DNA of 64,000 bases from Clostridiales bacterium. GTDB lineage: Bacteria > Bacillota > Clostridia > Oscillospirales > Oscillospiraceae. The stretch spans positions 1 to 64,000 of the forward strand of contig JAQXKZ010000031.1 in NCBI GenBank assembly GCA_029010715.1. The letters run 5' to 3'. Each line of letters begins with the position of its first letter. Positions within the stretch are counted from its first letter, which is position 1. Below the pieces are notes generated by a model that made no database searches, had not been told where the DNA came from, and saw nothing but the letters and a program-made list of their open reading frames with translations. This document shows positions 42,150 to 50,426 of this stretch, piece by piece. The translations under genes were made by a program, and so were the position numbers.

Positions 42150-43514
42150 ATGAAAGAATCAAAGTTCAATGGTATTACGGACGGCATCATCTGGAAGCAG
42201 CTGCTGCTGTTCTTCTTTCCGGTACTTCTCGGTACCTTTTTTCAGCAGCTGTACAACACGGTCGATGCGGTGATTGTCGGCCGTTTTGTCGGCAAGGAAG
42301 CTTTAGCCGCCGTCGGCGGCTCCTCCTCGCAGATACTTAACCTGCTGATAGGCTTTTTCAACGGGGTAGCCTCCGGCGCGGCGGTCGTGGTCGCCCAGTA
42401 TTACGGCGCACGCGACGTGGAGGATTCCTCCCGCGCCGTACACACTGCGATGATATTGGCGATTGCAAGCGGCGCGATCATGACGGTGATCGGAATAGCT
42501 ACGGCTCCGGGACTTCTGGAGATGATGGACACGCCGAAGGATACGATCGGGGATTCCATCGTCTACATGCGCTGGGTGTATATTTCCATGATCCCGGCGA
42601 TGATATACAACATGGGCTCGGCGATTCTGCGCGCGATAGGCGATTCAAAGCGGCCGCTGTACTTTTTGGTCGCGTGCTGCCTTATCAATGTCGCGCTTGA
42701 TATTCTGTTCGTCGTCCGCTTCAGGATGGGCGTTGCGGGAGTCGCGATCGCAACGTCGCTGTCTCAGCTGCTGAGCGCTGGAATGGTCTGGTTCTTTCTC
42801 GCACGGGCAAAAACCGATGAAAGCGTCAGACTGAATCTGCGCTGCCTGCGCACCGATTGGAAGCTCATGCGGCGCACGGTACACATAGGCCTCCCTGCCG
42901 GACTTCAGGCTGTGCTTTACTCTGTATCAAACATGATAATTCTCACTGCGATCAACGGCTTCGGCACAGACACGGCCGCGGCCTGGGTAGCAATGGGCAA
43001 GGTTGACGCCTTCACATGGCTTATACTCAACGCGATGGGCATAGCCGTCATGACCTTCGTAGGGCAAAACTTCGGCGCGCACAGCGCGCCGCGCGTCAGG
43101 GAGAGTATAAGAGACTGCATGATAATGACGGTCTGCTTTGCCGTTTTGATGAGCGGACTGTACATGACGCTCGGCAAATATATACTCGTCATCTTCACGA
43201 CGGACCGGAACGTCATACAGCTTGCGATGAAGATAATCTTCTACATCATGCCATGGTATCTGCTCTATGTGCCGGTCGAGGTCATCGGCGGAAGCTTGCG
43301 CGGCATAGGCGACACGCTTGTGCCATTCATAATCACGGCGGTCGGCATATGCCTCGCGCGAGTGCTGTGGATATACACCGTGGTTCCGCTGCATCACTCG
43401 ATTGCCACGGTTTCGATGAGCTACCCGATCACATGGGGCTTCACATCGCTTGCGTATCTGATGTATTTCGGATATGTCAAGAAGCATAAGATAAATGCTC
43501 AGACAGCCTCGTAA
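42150..43514 (+). CDS. MATE-family efflux transporter
   Basis: This is a 454-residue protein with 12 predicted helices and the family signature at the first helices (LLFFFPVLLGTFFQQLYNTV, DAVIVGRFVGKEALAAVGG). MATE proteins expel cationic drugs or metabolites in exchange for Na+ or H+. The start is taken as ATG 42150. The AGGAG at 42131-42135 is 14 nt away, longer than usual, and no other good start in frame was seen. It is co-transcribed with the AEC carrier and followed by a strong terminator. Confidence 0.93.
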   Translation: MKESKFNGITDGIIWKQLLLFFFPVLLGTFFQQLYNTVDAVIVGRFVGKEALAAVGGSSSQILNLLIGFFNGVASGAAVVVAQYYGARDVEDSSRAVHTAMILAIASGAIMTVIGIATAPGLLEMMDTPKDTIGDSIVYMRWVYISMIPAMIYNMGSAILRAIGDSKRPLYFLVACCLINVALDILFVVRFRMGVAGVAIATSLSQLLSAGMVWFFLARAKTDESVRLNLRCLRTDWKLMRRTVHIGLPAGLQAVLYSVSNMIILTAINGFGTDTAAAWVAMGKVDAFTWLILNAMGIAVMTFVGQNFGAHSAPRVRESIRDCMIMTVCFAVLMSGLYMTLGKYILVIFTTDRNVIQLAMKIIFYIMPWYLLYVPVEVIGGSLRGIGDTLVPFIITAVGICLARVLWIYTVVPLHHSIATVSMSYPITWGFTSLAYLMYFGYVKKHKINAQTAS

Positions 43515-43539
43515 GAAGCGGCAATACAGGCTTTAACGG

Positions 43540-43573
43540 CAGGCGTACCAAATCGCGGTACGCCTGTTTTTTT
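43540..43573 (+). terminator. Strong terminator after the MATE gene
   Basis: The perfect 10-bp stem 43540-43549/43557-43566 is followed by seven T. Confidence 0.92.
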
Positions 43574-43647
43574 GTAATCTGGTGAAACAATTATCCGTTT
43601 GAGCGCGTTTATATAGGTGAAAGATAAAATGCAGGGAGCTGATACAT

Positions 43648-44481
43648 ATGAAGCGGCTTTTCACCGTTTTATTCATTATTTGCCTGCTGCTGTGCGGCTG
43701 CGGCAGCACAGCGGGAAATACTGACGCGAATACGCCGGGGCCGATGCAGCCCGAAGCCCCCGCTGCGCCGGAAGCAACGCCGGGCAGCGCCGCAGATGAG
43801 CTGTCCGAAGCTCATTACGGCAGCTGGAGAGACTTTCTGCGCTCTCTTTATGATGAGTACGGCAATTTTTATTTCGAAAACAATGCCGCGCTTGACTGTC
43901 TCGGGTGGCTGACACAGCAGCCGCAGGATCAGCCGGTGAAATTTGCTGTCATGAGCTGTCCGTTCTTCAATCTTGATGAGAGGCTTGACTACTGGAAGGA
44001 ACCCTCTCAAAATTTTGAGCACGCGCTGACGGCGCTGGCAGAAGTTCTGGGGGACGACGTGTTCCGTGAGTACGGCAGCTATGAAAAGCTGTCGGAAACG
44101 CTCAAAGATGAAGACCTGCTGAAAAAGCTGCCGGAGGAATACCCTGAGTGGGTTCGCAAAGCCGAAAACCGGGACGAAGCCCTCGCAACATACGAAACGG
44201 AATACTGGCCGCTCTTTGAAGAACTGAACCTGGAATACGCGGTCAGGGATGCAGAGGCCTTTGCCGCGCAGGGCGTTAACGCCGAGGTGCTGGCTGCAAA
44301 GAGCATATCCGACGGCCGCGAAAGCTTTAGCTACAGCTGCATCGTAACCGCGACGCCGGAGGAATTTCTCGCGCTGAGCGAGACAATGGACGGGCTTTAC
44401 CAGATATGGATCCCGGACGAGCAGTACCTGCTGCGCTTCAACATACACATCTGGCCCGGGAATGAGGTGGAGGCGGAGTGA
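43648..44481 (+). CDS. Lipoprotein of unknown function, first gene of an ECF sigma operon
   Basis: The protein has 277 residues. The signal peptide ends in a lipobox (LLCGC), so it is probably lipid-anchored on the outer face of the membrane. A Pro/Ala/Thr-rich linker precedes a globular domain (about 50-277) rich in Trp, Tyr and Glu with no recognised family. The stop overlaps the GTG start of the sigma factor by 4 bp. Its placement suggests an envelope sensor or target of the sigma system (inference). Confidence 0.75.
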   Translation: MKRLFTVLFIICLLLCGCGSTAGNTDANTPGPMQPEAPAAPEATPGSAADELSEAHYGSWRDFLRSLYDEYGNFYFENNAALDCLGWLTQQPQDQPVKFAVMSCPFFNLDERLDYWKEPSQNFEHALTALAEVLGDDVFREYGSYEKLSETLKDEDLLKKLPEEYPEWVRKAENRDEALATYETEYWPLFEELNLEYAVRDAEAFAAQGVNAEVLAAKSISDGRESFSYSCIVTATPEEFLALSETMDGLYQIWIPDEQYLLRFNIHIWPGNEVEAE

Positions 44482-45035
44482 ACGAAAGCAAGCTGCTGCG
44501 GCAGCTGAAGCAGGGGAGCACGGCGGCGCTGTCGGAGATCATTGAGCTTTATACGCCGTATGTCTATGCGATTGCTTCAAATGTTATGGCGGCATCACTT
44601 CCGGCGGAGGACATAGAAGAAGCCGTGTCCGACTGCTTTGCTGCGCTCTGGTATAACCGGGACAGCGTCGAGTCGGGAAAGCTCAGGGGCTATCTCGCCG
44701 CCGTGGTGCGCAACAGGGCGCTCAGCGCGCTGAGAGCGAAGCATATGGAAAGCCCGCTGGAGGACGATCTGATGGATATCACCGTGAGCGGGCCGGAGAA
44801 AGACGTGCTGATGCTGGAGCTGTCGGACATAGCCCGGGAGGCGGTAGACTCGCTTGGAGAGCCGGACCGCGAGATATTTCAGCGTCACTATTTTCTCTAC
44901 CAGAAAACCGGGGAGATAGCTTCGGCGCTGGATATGAACGGCGCGACCGTGCGCACAAGGCTCGCGCGGGGCCGCGAGCGGCTCAGAAAATATCTGACCG
45001 AAAGGGGGTACAGCTGTGAAGATACGGATATCTGA
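44478..45035 (+). CDS. ECF-type RNA polymerase sigma factor
   Basis: This is a 185-residue protein starting at GTG 44478, preceded by GGAGG. Region 2 is seen in EDIEEAVSDCFAALWYNRD and the SGKLRGYLAAVVRNRALSAL core-binding helix. Region 4 is seen in EREIF-like PDREIFQRHYF and the helix-turn-helix GEIASALDMNGATVRTRLAR. It redirects RNA polymerase to stress or envelope promoters. It overlaps both neighbours, so lipoprotein, sigma factor and anti-sigma-like protein are made together. Confidence 0.92.
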   Translation: MNESKLLRQLKQGSTAALSEIIELYTPYVYAIASNVMAASLPAEDIEEAVSDCFAALWYNRDSVESGKLRGYLAAVVRNRALSALRAKHMESPLEDDLMDITVSGPEKDVLMLELSDIAREAVDSLGEPDREIFQRHYFLYQKTGEIASALDMNGATVRTRLARGRERLRKYLTERGYSCEDTDI

Positions 45036-45837
45036 CATTTGCCCCGACTGCTGCCTGGAGAACGTGCAGCTCGGCACAGCGGATGCGGAGCTGAGCGCGA
45101 GGATAAAAGCGATGACAATGCAGAAGCTCGGCGTGGGGAAACCCGAAATCAACCGCAAGCCGCTGCGTATACTGCTGCTTGTCGCGGCGGCCGCGGCATT
45201 TTTCGCAACGGCGGCTTTCGCGATAGCAGAGTACACGATGAACGTTAAAGACGTGCAGGAGCAGGACGGGGTCGTTTCCGGACGCTGGCTCGAAGTCGGA
45301 GACGACGGCACCGTTCTTGAGGAGCAGACCTTTTATTATCCGGACGCCGGGATGCTTTTCACATTCGACGGGCCGGATTATGAATACAATCTTCCGGAGT
45401 TCAGGACCGGCTGGCTGCCAACGGAGCCGGATTTCGGCAGCCCTGACGGGGAAGGCTGGAGCATGTACCTTTCCGGACAGCCGGAAGGCGGCGGAATCGG
45501 GTATATAATAAGCGCGAACAGCGTGCCCACCGGAGAGGACAGCAAATATGTCCTGAACGGAAAAACCAGGGTGGTGAAGCAGGAAAACTGGGGCGGCTGG
45601 GAAGTGACGGAGATAGTATCCGATTACACGGAGTGTCTGCGGCGCCGGACGTATGACACGGCAAACTATATTCTTATGTTCGATCCGGAGCGAGGGTATC
45701 TGGTAATTGTTTCCGGTGAGGAGGATATGGAGACGCTGGAAAGGATCGCAAAGAATCTGGAAATACGCGAGAGCGACGAGCCTTGCAGGAATACTTACAG
45801 CGAAACGGTCGGCACTCTCGACATAGGATACGGCTGA
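45016..45837 (+). CDS. Membrane protein, probable anti-sigma factor of the ECF sigma operon
   Basis: This is a 273-residue protein from GTG 45016, after AGGGGG, overlapping the sigma gene by 20 bp. A short N-terminal cytoplasmic region with Cys9, Cys12 and Cys13 (ICPDCC) and a helical part precede one membrane segment (about 50-68). The rest is an outer beta-rich domain with many aromatic and acidic residues, reminiscent of DUF4179/DUF4367-type clostridial anti-sigma proteins. Position and topology support a role in holding the sigma factor. The sequence alone does not prove it. Confidence 0.72.
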   Translation: MKIRISDICPDCCLENVQLGTADAELSARIKAMTMQKLGVGKPEINRKPLRILLLVAAAAAFFATAAFAIAEYTMNVKDVQEQDGVVSGRWLEVGDDGTVLEEQTFYYPDAGMLFTFDGPDYEYNLPEFRTGWLPTEPDFGSPDGEGWSMYLSGQPEGGGIGYIISANSVPTGEDSKYVLNGKTRVVKQENWGGWEVTEIVSDYTECLRRRTYDTANYILMFDPERGYLVIVSGEEDMETLERIAKNLEIRESDEPCRNTYSETVGTLDIGYG

Positions 45838-45843
45838 GTAAAG

Positions 45844-45869
45844 CCCCCGGATTTGATATCCGGGGGTTT
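45844..45869 (+). terminator. Terminator after the sigma operon
   Basis: The perfect 9-bp stem 45844-45852/45858-45866 is followed by TTT, 6 nt after the stop. Confidence 0.8.
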
Positions 45870-45885
45870 ACGCTGCATAATACAC

Positions 45886-45914
45886 TTGATGAAGGCGGAA
45901 ACTGATGCTATAAT
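45886..45914 (+). promoter_or_regulatory. Promoter of the VanW-family gene
   Basis: TTGATG (45886-45891), a 17-bp spacer and TATAAT (45909-45914). Confidence 0.75.
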
Positions 45915-46008
45915 AAAGCACCGCAAAGCTGCGCTTTGACGCAGTATGTGCAGAAAGAGTACACATATATACATCGGGATGCTGGGCGTCCGGAAAATGA
46001 GGAAAGGC

Positions 46009-47628
46009 ATGAGCAAGCAAAAAAAGGCAGCCAGGAAAGACAGCACGGCGCTGTGGGTCGTGATAGTCGTAATTATCGCAATCATAAGCGGCGGAGTATT
46101 TGCCGGATATAAGATTACAAAAAGCGAGAAGAACCTGCCCAATGTATATGTCGGCGACATAGATGTAGGCAAGATGACCGCGGCACAGACTGCGGAGACG
46201 CTCGAACAGCAGGGCTGGGAAAAGCGGGCCGCGACGCCGCTGAAGGTAACTACCATAGGCGGGCAGAGCTTTGAGGTCGACCCGGTCAGGTCCGGCGTCG
46301 TGCTGTCGCCGGAGGCCGCGGCAGAAGCGGCGCACTCCTACGGCCACGGCACGAATATAATCGAGAATCTGATAACCTATGTCAAAGCCGTATTCAGCCC
46401 GGTGGACGTGAACGCCGTCAGCCAGAATATAGCGGACGATTACCTGAACGCCTGCATAGACAAGGGTATTGAGGCGGTCGGCGATTATATGGGCGAGGAC
46501 GAATATACAGTTGACGCAAAGGCCGCCGTGATGACGATGAAAAAGGGCTGGAAACAGATAGAGTTCGATAAGGAAGCCTTTAAGGCGGCCATAGTTTCCG
46601 CGCTTGAAAAGGGCGGGACGGAGCTGAGCTACACAGAGCTTTCAAAGCAGCTCAGCTCTCCGGATTTCGACTCCATACACAAGGAACTTGAGCGAGAGCC
46701 GGTCGACGCGTATTATTCCGATGACGGCAGGTTCGAGGTCACGGACGAGATCGTCGGCTGCAAGTTCGATGTGAGTCAGGCGGAGAAGATATGGGACGAC
46801 GCGGCGCCCGGGGACGAGATAAAGATTCCTCTGGACATCGTTTGGCCGGAGGTCACCGGCGAGGAGCTGCGCGGCAGGCTTTACCGCGATCTGCTCGGCG
46901 CGATGACGACCAAGTATCCGAATTCAGGGGAAAACCGCAGGAGCAATCTGCGTCTTGCTACATCCAAGATAGACGGTATGATAATGTATCCCGGGGACGT
47001 GTTCTCGTATAACGAGGTTGTCGGACAGCGTACGGAGGAGGCCGGCTTCCTGCCGGCGCCGGCCTATGTCGACGGCGACGTCAAGGATGAGATAGGCGGC
47101 GGCGCATGTCAGGTTTCGAGCACGCTCTACTCGGCGACGCTCTTTGCTTTCCTGGAAACCGTCGAGCGTGAATGCCACTATTTCCCGGTAAACTATATGC
47201 AGATGGGAACCGACGCTACCGTTACTATCCCGGAGGGCGGCGGACGCTCCATAGACTTCAAGTTTAAAAACAGCAGGAATTATCCGATAAAGCTCGTCGG
47301 CTACTGCGACAATGACGAGAGCACCATTACTTTTGAGATCTGGGGTACGCTGGAGGACGACGACTATATGCCTGTTGAGTTCGACAGCTCCTACAGCTGG
47401 GTATATGATTTCGACAGGTTTATAGACCCGGCATATCCCGACCGTGAGGGCTACAAGATCAAGCTCACACACGAGACCTACGGCTTTGAGGACGACATCG
47501 GCGCAGGCTACAGGACTCTGACTCACCGTCAGGTGTTCGACCCGGACGGAAACATGATTGTCGATGAGATCACAAACAGCAAGCTCTCCAACGGCAACTA
47601 TGCCATGGACACCTATTACCAGCACTGA
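46009..47628 (+). CDS. VanW-family cell-envelope protein with peptidoglycan-binding-like domains
   Basis: This is a 539-residue protein. ATG 46009 is preferred because of the GAGGAAAGG site. In-frame ATGs at 45946 and 45997 exist. One N-terminal membrane segment (about 16-36) is followed by two PG_binding_4-like modules (VGDIDVGKMTAAQTAETLE and a later copy about 140-250). The VanW domain (about 300-450) is recognised by SNLRLATSKIDGMIMYPGD, FSYNEVVGQRT, GGGACQVSSTLY and PEGGGRSIDFKFKN. A short C-terminal beta domain follows. VanW proteins occur in glycopeptide-resistance operons and widely in Clostridia. Their biochemical activity is not settled. It stands alone here, so resistance is not implied. 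Confidence 0.92.
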   Translation: MSKQKKAARKDSTALWVVIVVIIAIISGGVFAGYKITKSEKNLPNVYVGDIDVGKMTAAQTAETLEQQGWEKRAATPLKVTTIGGQSFEVDPVRSGVVLSPEAAAEAAHSYGHGTNIIENLITYVKAVFSPVDVNAVSQNIADDYLNACIDKGIEAVGDYMGEDEYTVDAKAAVMTMKKGWKQIEFDKEAFKAAIVSALEKGGTELSYTELSKQLSSPDFDSIHKELEREPVDAYYSDDGRFEVTDEIVGCKFDVSQAEKIWDDAAPGDEIKIPLDIVWPEVTGEELRGRLYRDLLGAMTTKYPNSGENRRSNLRLATSKIDGMIMYPGDVFSYNEVVGQRTEEAGFLPAPAYVDGDVKDEIGGGACQVSSTLYSATLFAFLETVERECHYFPVNYMQMGTDATVTIPEGGGRSIDFKFKNSRNYPIKLVGYCDNDESTITFEIWGTLEDDDYMPVEFDSSYSWVYDFDRFIDPAYPDREGYKIKLTHETYGFEDDIGAGYRTLTHRQVFDPDGNMIVDEITNSKLSNGNYAMDTYYQH

Positions 47629-47634
47629 TAATGA

Positions 47635-47669
47635 AAAACCCTTCCCCGTCCGGTACGGGGAAGGGTTTT
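47635..47669. terminator. Bidirectional terminator between convergent genes
   Basis: The perfect 15-bp stem 47635-47649/47655-47669 has A and T tracts on both sides. It serves the VanW gene and the convergent minus-strand gene. Confidence 0.92.
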
Positions 47670-47801
47670 AACATGTCTCGGCAAATCTTTCTTTATCCGA
47701 ATCCGTTGAGGATCGGACACGGGCTTATTACAGCGCCGTAAGAGCCGGGGCGCGTATGGAACACAGCGGTGAGCCTGAACCGCGGGCCCTGTTAAAAGAC
47801 A

Positions 47802-49250
47802 TCATTTTGACCCACGGGCGGCACGAGTCTCAGGCGGGTATATGTCGTAATAGTATGCGAGGACAATTCCGGCGATGAGGAAAAAGGCAAGCTCGCGGAA
47901 ATCCGTGGCGGCGCGCTCATCTGCGCAGTTTGTGAAGATCACGGTCTCCATCATGCCGTACACCAAAATACCGGACAGGGGCAGGGTAAGGCTCTTGATC
48001 GCGGCAGAAGCGAGCGGGGACGCGGAGAAGAACAGCTTTATCATGCGGAAAACGAGCAGCACGGAGAAGGCCACCACGAGAAGGCAGCCGATGAGGCCGG
48101 TAAGCATAAGCGTCTGAAGAACGTAATTGTGCATGTGGTAGTACGGGTAATTCTGATACAGATGAGGTATGTCCATCAGCTTGCTGCTGTACTTGCCGAT
48201 GAGCAGACGCAGGGGGTCATCCTTCATAGCCGGCACGACGCTGGCGTAGATGCTGCTGCGGTTGGACATGTTCGACAGGCTTTTGCCGAGATCGCGCGTG
48301 TCGCTGAATTTCGTGACTTCACCGTTGCCGTCGGCGGTGAAGAGGAAATCGTCGGAGCGGCTTTCTACATCCAAATCAATGAAATCGTAAAGCGCCTGTG
48401 TCCCGGATGTGATGAGGTCAAAGCCCTTATACGTGAGCGGGAGCGCAGCCGCGGCAAGCACAGCGAGGATGAGCGCCCTGACGGCTGCCTTTTTTGTGTG
48501 CAGCGCCTTCTGCCCCCAGAGCAGTACGAGCATGGCTGCGTTTATGCAGACGGCAAGCTTGACACTGCGGCAGAAAGAGAGCGCGATCGCCAGCGTGAAC
48601 ACGAACCAGGCGAGAGCGATGGGAATGCGCCAAAGCTTCCGGCGGCATTTGAGAAACTCATATATCATGAGACACCAGCAGATGTAGAACCAGACGGCGG
48701 AAATCGTGCGGTTGGTACTGAGCGGGGTCAGGTAACAGAAGGTGTTGTAAAAATAGGACGAGTCAATGCCGAACACAACATTCTCGGGCGGGATATAGAA
48801 GTATGTGGAAAAGAAACAGGCCGTTATGCCGAGGATGGCAACGACAAGATAGAACGCGCATACAATGCCGATGCAGATATCAAGCGCACGTTCACGCTGA
48901 GCGGGCTTCAGAATAAGGCCGGTGGGCAGGACAACGCAGCACAGAACACGGCTTATGACAAGGTCAAGCTCGTTCTGCAGATAATAGTCGGTGTTGAGAA
49001 GACGCGTCACGAACAGCCAGAGAGTATACCATATAACGAGTCTGAGCTCAATGACGCCGTCGAAACGGCGTTTCCAGAAATATACGGCCGCCATTGAGAT
49101 GATGGCGATCCTGCCGTACGAGAGGTACAGATCGTGCCAGCGGACAGGAGCGACCGGGCACAGCATATAGAACACGAGCAGGGCCACAGCCATAAAGGCG
49201 TGGAATACGGGCCAGCTCTTATCTTCGGATATGACAGCTTTATGCTCCAT
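47802..49250 (-). CDS. O-antigen-ligase-like polytopic membrane protein
   Basis: This is a 482-residue protein with about 11-12 hydrophobic helices. The segment YYHMHNYVLQTLMLTGLIG in a large outer loop followed by two to three helices matches the His-Asn and helix pattern of Wzy_C (O-antigen ligase/polymerase) proteins, which transfer or polymerise polyprenyl-linked glycans on the outer face of the membrane. The start at 49250 has GGGG at 8 nt. An in-frame ATG at 49289 with GGAG 4 nt away would add 13 residues. In a Gram-positive cell it could act on wall polysaccharide or capsule. No other glycan genes flank it. Confidence 0.75.
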   Translation of the reverse strand: MEHKAVISEDKSWPVFHAFMAVALLVFYMLCPVAPVRWHDLYLSYGRIAIISMAAVYFWKRRFDGVIELRLVIWYTLWLFVTRLLNTDYYLQNELDLVISRVLCCVVLPTGLILKPAQRERALDICIGIVCAFYLVVAILGITACFFSTYFYIPPENVVFGIDSSYFYNTFCYLTPLSTNRTISAVWFYICWCLMIYEFLKCRRKLWRIPIALAWFVFTLAIALSFCRSVKLAVCINAAMLVLLWGQKALHTKKAAVRALILAVLAAAALPLTYKGFDLITSGTQALYDFIDLDVESRSDDFLFTADGNGEVTKFSDTRDLGKSLSNMSNRSSIYASVVPAMKDDPLRLLIGKYSSKLMDIPHLYQNYPYYHMHNYVLQTLMLTGLIGCLLVVAFSVLLVFRMIKLFFSASPLASAAIKSLTLPLSGILVYGMMETVIFTNCADERAATDFRELAFFLIAGIVLAYYYDIYPPETRAARGSK

Positions 49251-49289
49251 CAGATTTACCCCGTAAAATTTTTCTATATATTCTATCAT

Positions 49290-49660
49290 AAGCTCCGGAG
49301 TAATGCAAGGAGTGTGCCATGCGCGAACAGGAGTGGCGTGCAGGCGCGCGAACAGGAGTGGCGGTGCGAACAGGAGAGGCGGAAAAAGCTTGATTTACGG
49401 CGGAGGCTGTGGTATCCTCTTTCCTTGCGCGTGAGGATACCAACGGTACGTTCCGGGTCTGACACTGCTCCGCGCGCCGAGGAATGCACAGGCGGATGAA
49501 TGTCGAGTTTTTCGCGGAATTTGCCGGGTTTTGTCTCAAAAGTGGGGAAAAGGAATGCGGTACAGGATAAAATCGGCCGAATAAGTTGCAATTTATGGCA
49601 TTTTAATAGGACATTCGGAATAATCCGGCCGAAAAGTGTCGAATAACAGCTCCCCACCAT
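49290..49660. other. Intergenic stretch between divergent genes
   Basis: This contains a three-copy short direct repeat (49323-49381, listed separately). No gene, RNA consensus or terminator was otherwise seen. Confidence 0.4.
49323..49381. repeat. Three direct copies of a 16-bp motif
   Basis: GCGAACAGGAGTGGCG occurs at 49323-49338 and 49348-49363, and with one change (GAGAGGCG end) at 49366-49381. The spacings of 25 and 18 bp are unequal. It could be a binding-site cluster for a regulator of the divergent minus-strand gene or a small repeat expansion. Confidence 0.7.
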
Positions 49661-49689
49661 TTGACTAAAGTAGCGTAAAGTGCTATAAT
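49661..49689 (+). promoter_or_regulatory. Near-consensus promoter of the SleB-like gene
   Basis: TTGACT (49661-49666), a 17-bp spacer and TATAAT (49684-49689), with the start codon 34 bp downstream. Confidence 0.88.
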
Positions 49690-49723
49690 GCATTTGTCGA
49701 TTTCCCACAGGAGGACTTAGACT

Positions 49724-50341
49724 ATGAAAGTTCTGGATAAAATTCTGGATATTCTGCTGCTTTTATGGGACGGGCTGAAGAGGCTCTTTGAGAATCCGAT
49801 CTCACGGAAGATCATTATCCTGCTGGCTATAGTTTTGGCGGATATAGTGTTTCTCAACGTAAAGACCAAGGCGATAAACAGGCAGGCAGAAGAAAAAATC
49901 AGCGCCATTGAGCAGCGCTACGCAGCCGAGCTTGCCGCAGCCCGGGCTCAGACCCAGAGCAGTTCATCGACGCAGCAGTATCAGATCAGCGAGGACGCCG
50001 AGTATATGGCGAAGGTCGTCGCGGGATGTTCTACATACTATGATGAGAACGTGCAGAGAGCAGTTGCGTGGTGCGTGCTGAACAGAGTGGACAGCGCGCT
50101 GTACCCCGACACCATCAAGGAGGTCTGCGAACAGGCCAACCAGTGGCAGGGCTATGAGAACGCGGCTGTTATAGACAGTATCTGCGAGCTGTGTCAGTCC
50201 GTTATAGACACATGGAAATCAGGCGGGAAGCGGGATGTACCTCAGGATTGTCTGTTCCTGCGCATGACGGCCGACGGCGTTGAGCTCCGCACTGATTTTA
50301 ACGGCGGCAATGTATGGCTGGTCGAAAATTCCAGCAAGTGA
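49724..50341 (+). CDS. Membrane-anchored SleB/Hydrolase_2-like protein lacking the usual catalytic Glu
   Basis: This is a 205-residue protein with ribosome site AGGAGG. A membrane segment (about 26-46), a short coiled coil (about 50-75) and a Ser/Gln linker precede a domain (about 90-205) resembling cell-wall hydrolases of the SleB/CwlJ type: MAKVV, QRAVAWCVLNRVDS, YPDTIKEVCEQANQWQGY. In that family the first segment normally carries the catalytic Glu (EA after the MAKVV-like helix). Here it reads AGCSTYYDE. It may be inactive, use a different acid, or only bind wall glycan. Family assignment is from motif pattern. Confidence 0.65.
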   Translation: MKVLDKILDILLLLWDGLKRLFENPISRKIIILLAIVLADIVFLNVKTKAINRQAEEKISAIEQRYAAELAAARAQTQSSSSTQQYQISEDAEYMAKVVAGCSTYYDENVQRAVAWCVLNRVDSALYPDTIKEVCEQANQWQGYENAAVIDSICELCQSVIDTWKSGGKRDVPQDCLFLRMTADGVELRTDFNGGNVWLVENSSK

Positions 50342-50369
50342 AGCGGCTGAAATCCGGAAAAGAGAGTTG

Positions 50370-50407
50370 AAAAGACCCGGGAAGATCGAAGTCTTCCCGG
50401 GTCTTTT
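50370..50407. terminator. Bidirectional terminator between convergent genes
   Basis: The perfect 16-bp stem 50370-50385/50392-50407 with flanking A and T runs lies between the SleB-like gene and the minus-strand glycosidase gene. Confidence 0.92.
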
Positions 50408-50426
50408 CCCTTACTGAATGTGCGTA

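Noticed and set aside
46009-47628. Vancomycin-resistance gene
   Set aside because: A VanW-domain protein alone is common in Clostridia. No vanH/A/X or regulator genes are present.
49323-49381. CRISPR array
   Set aside because: There are only three short copies with unequal 2-9 bp gaps and no cas genes nearby.
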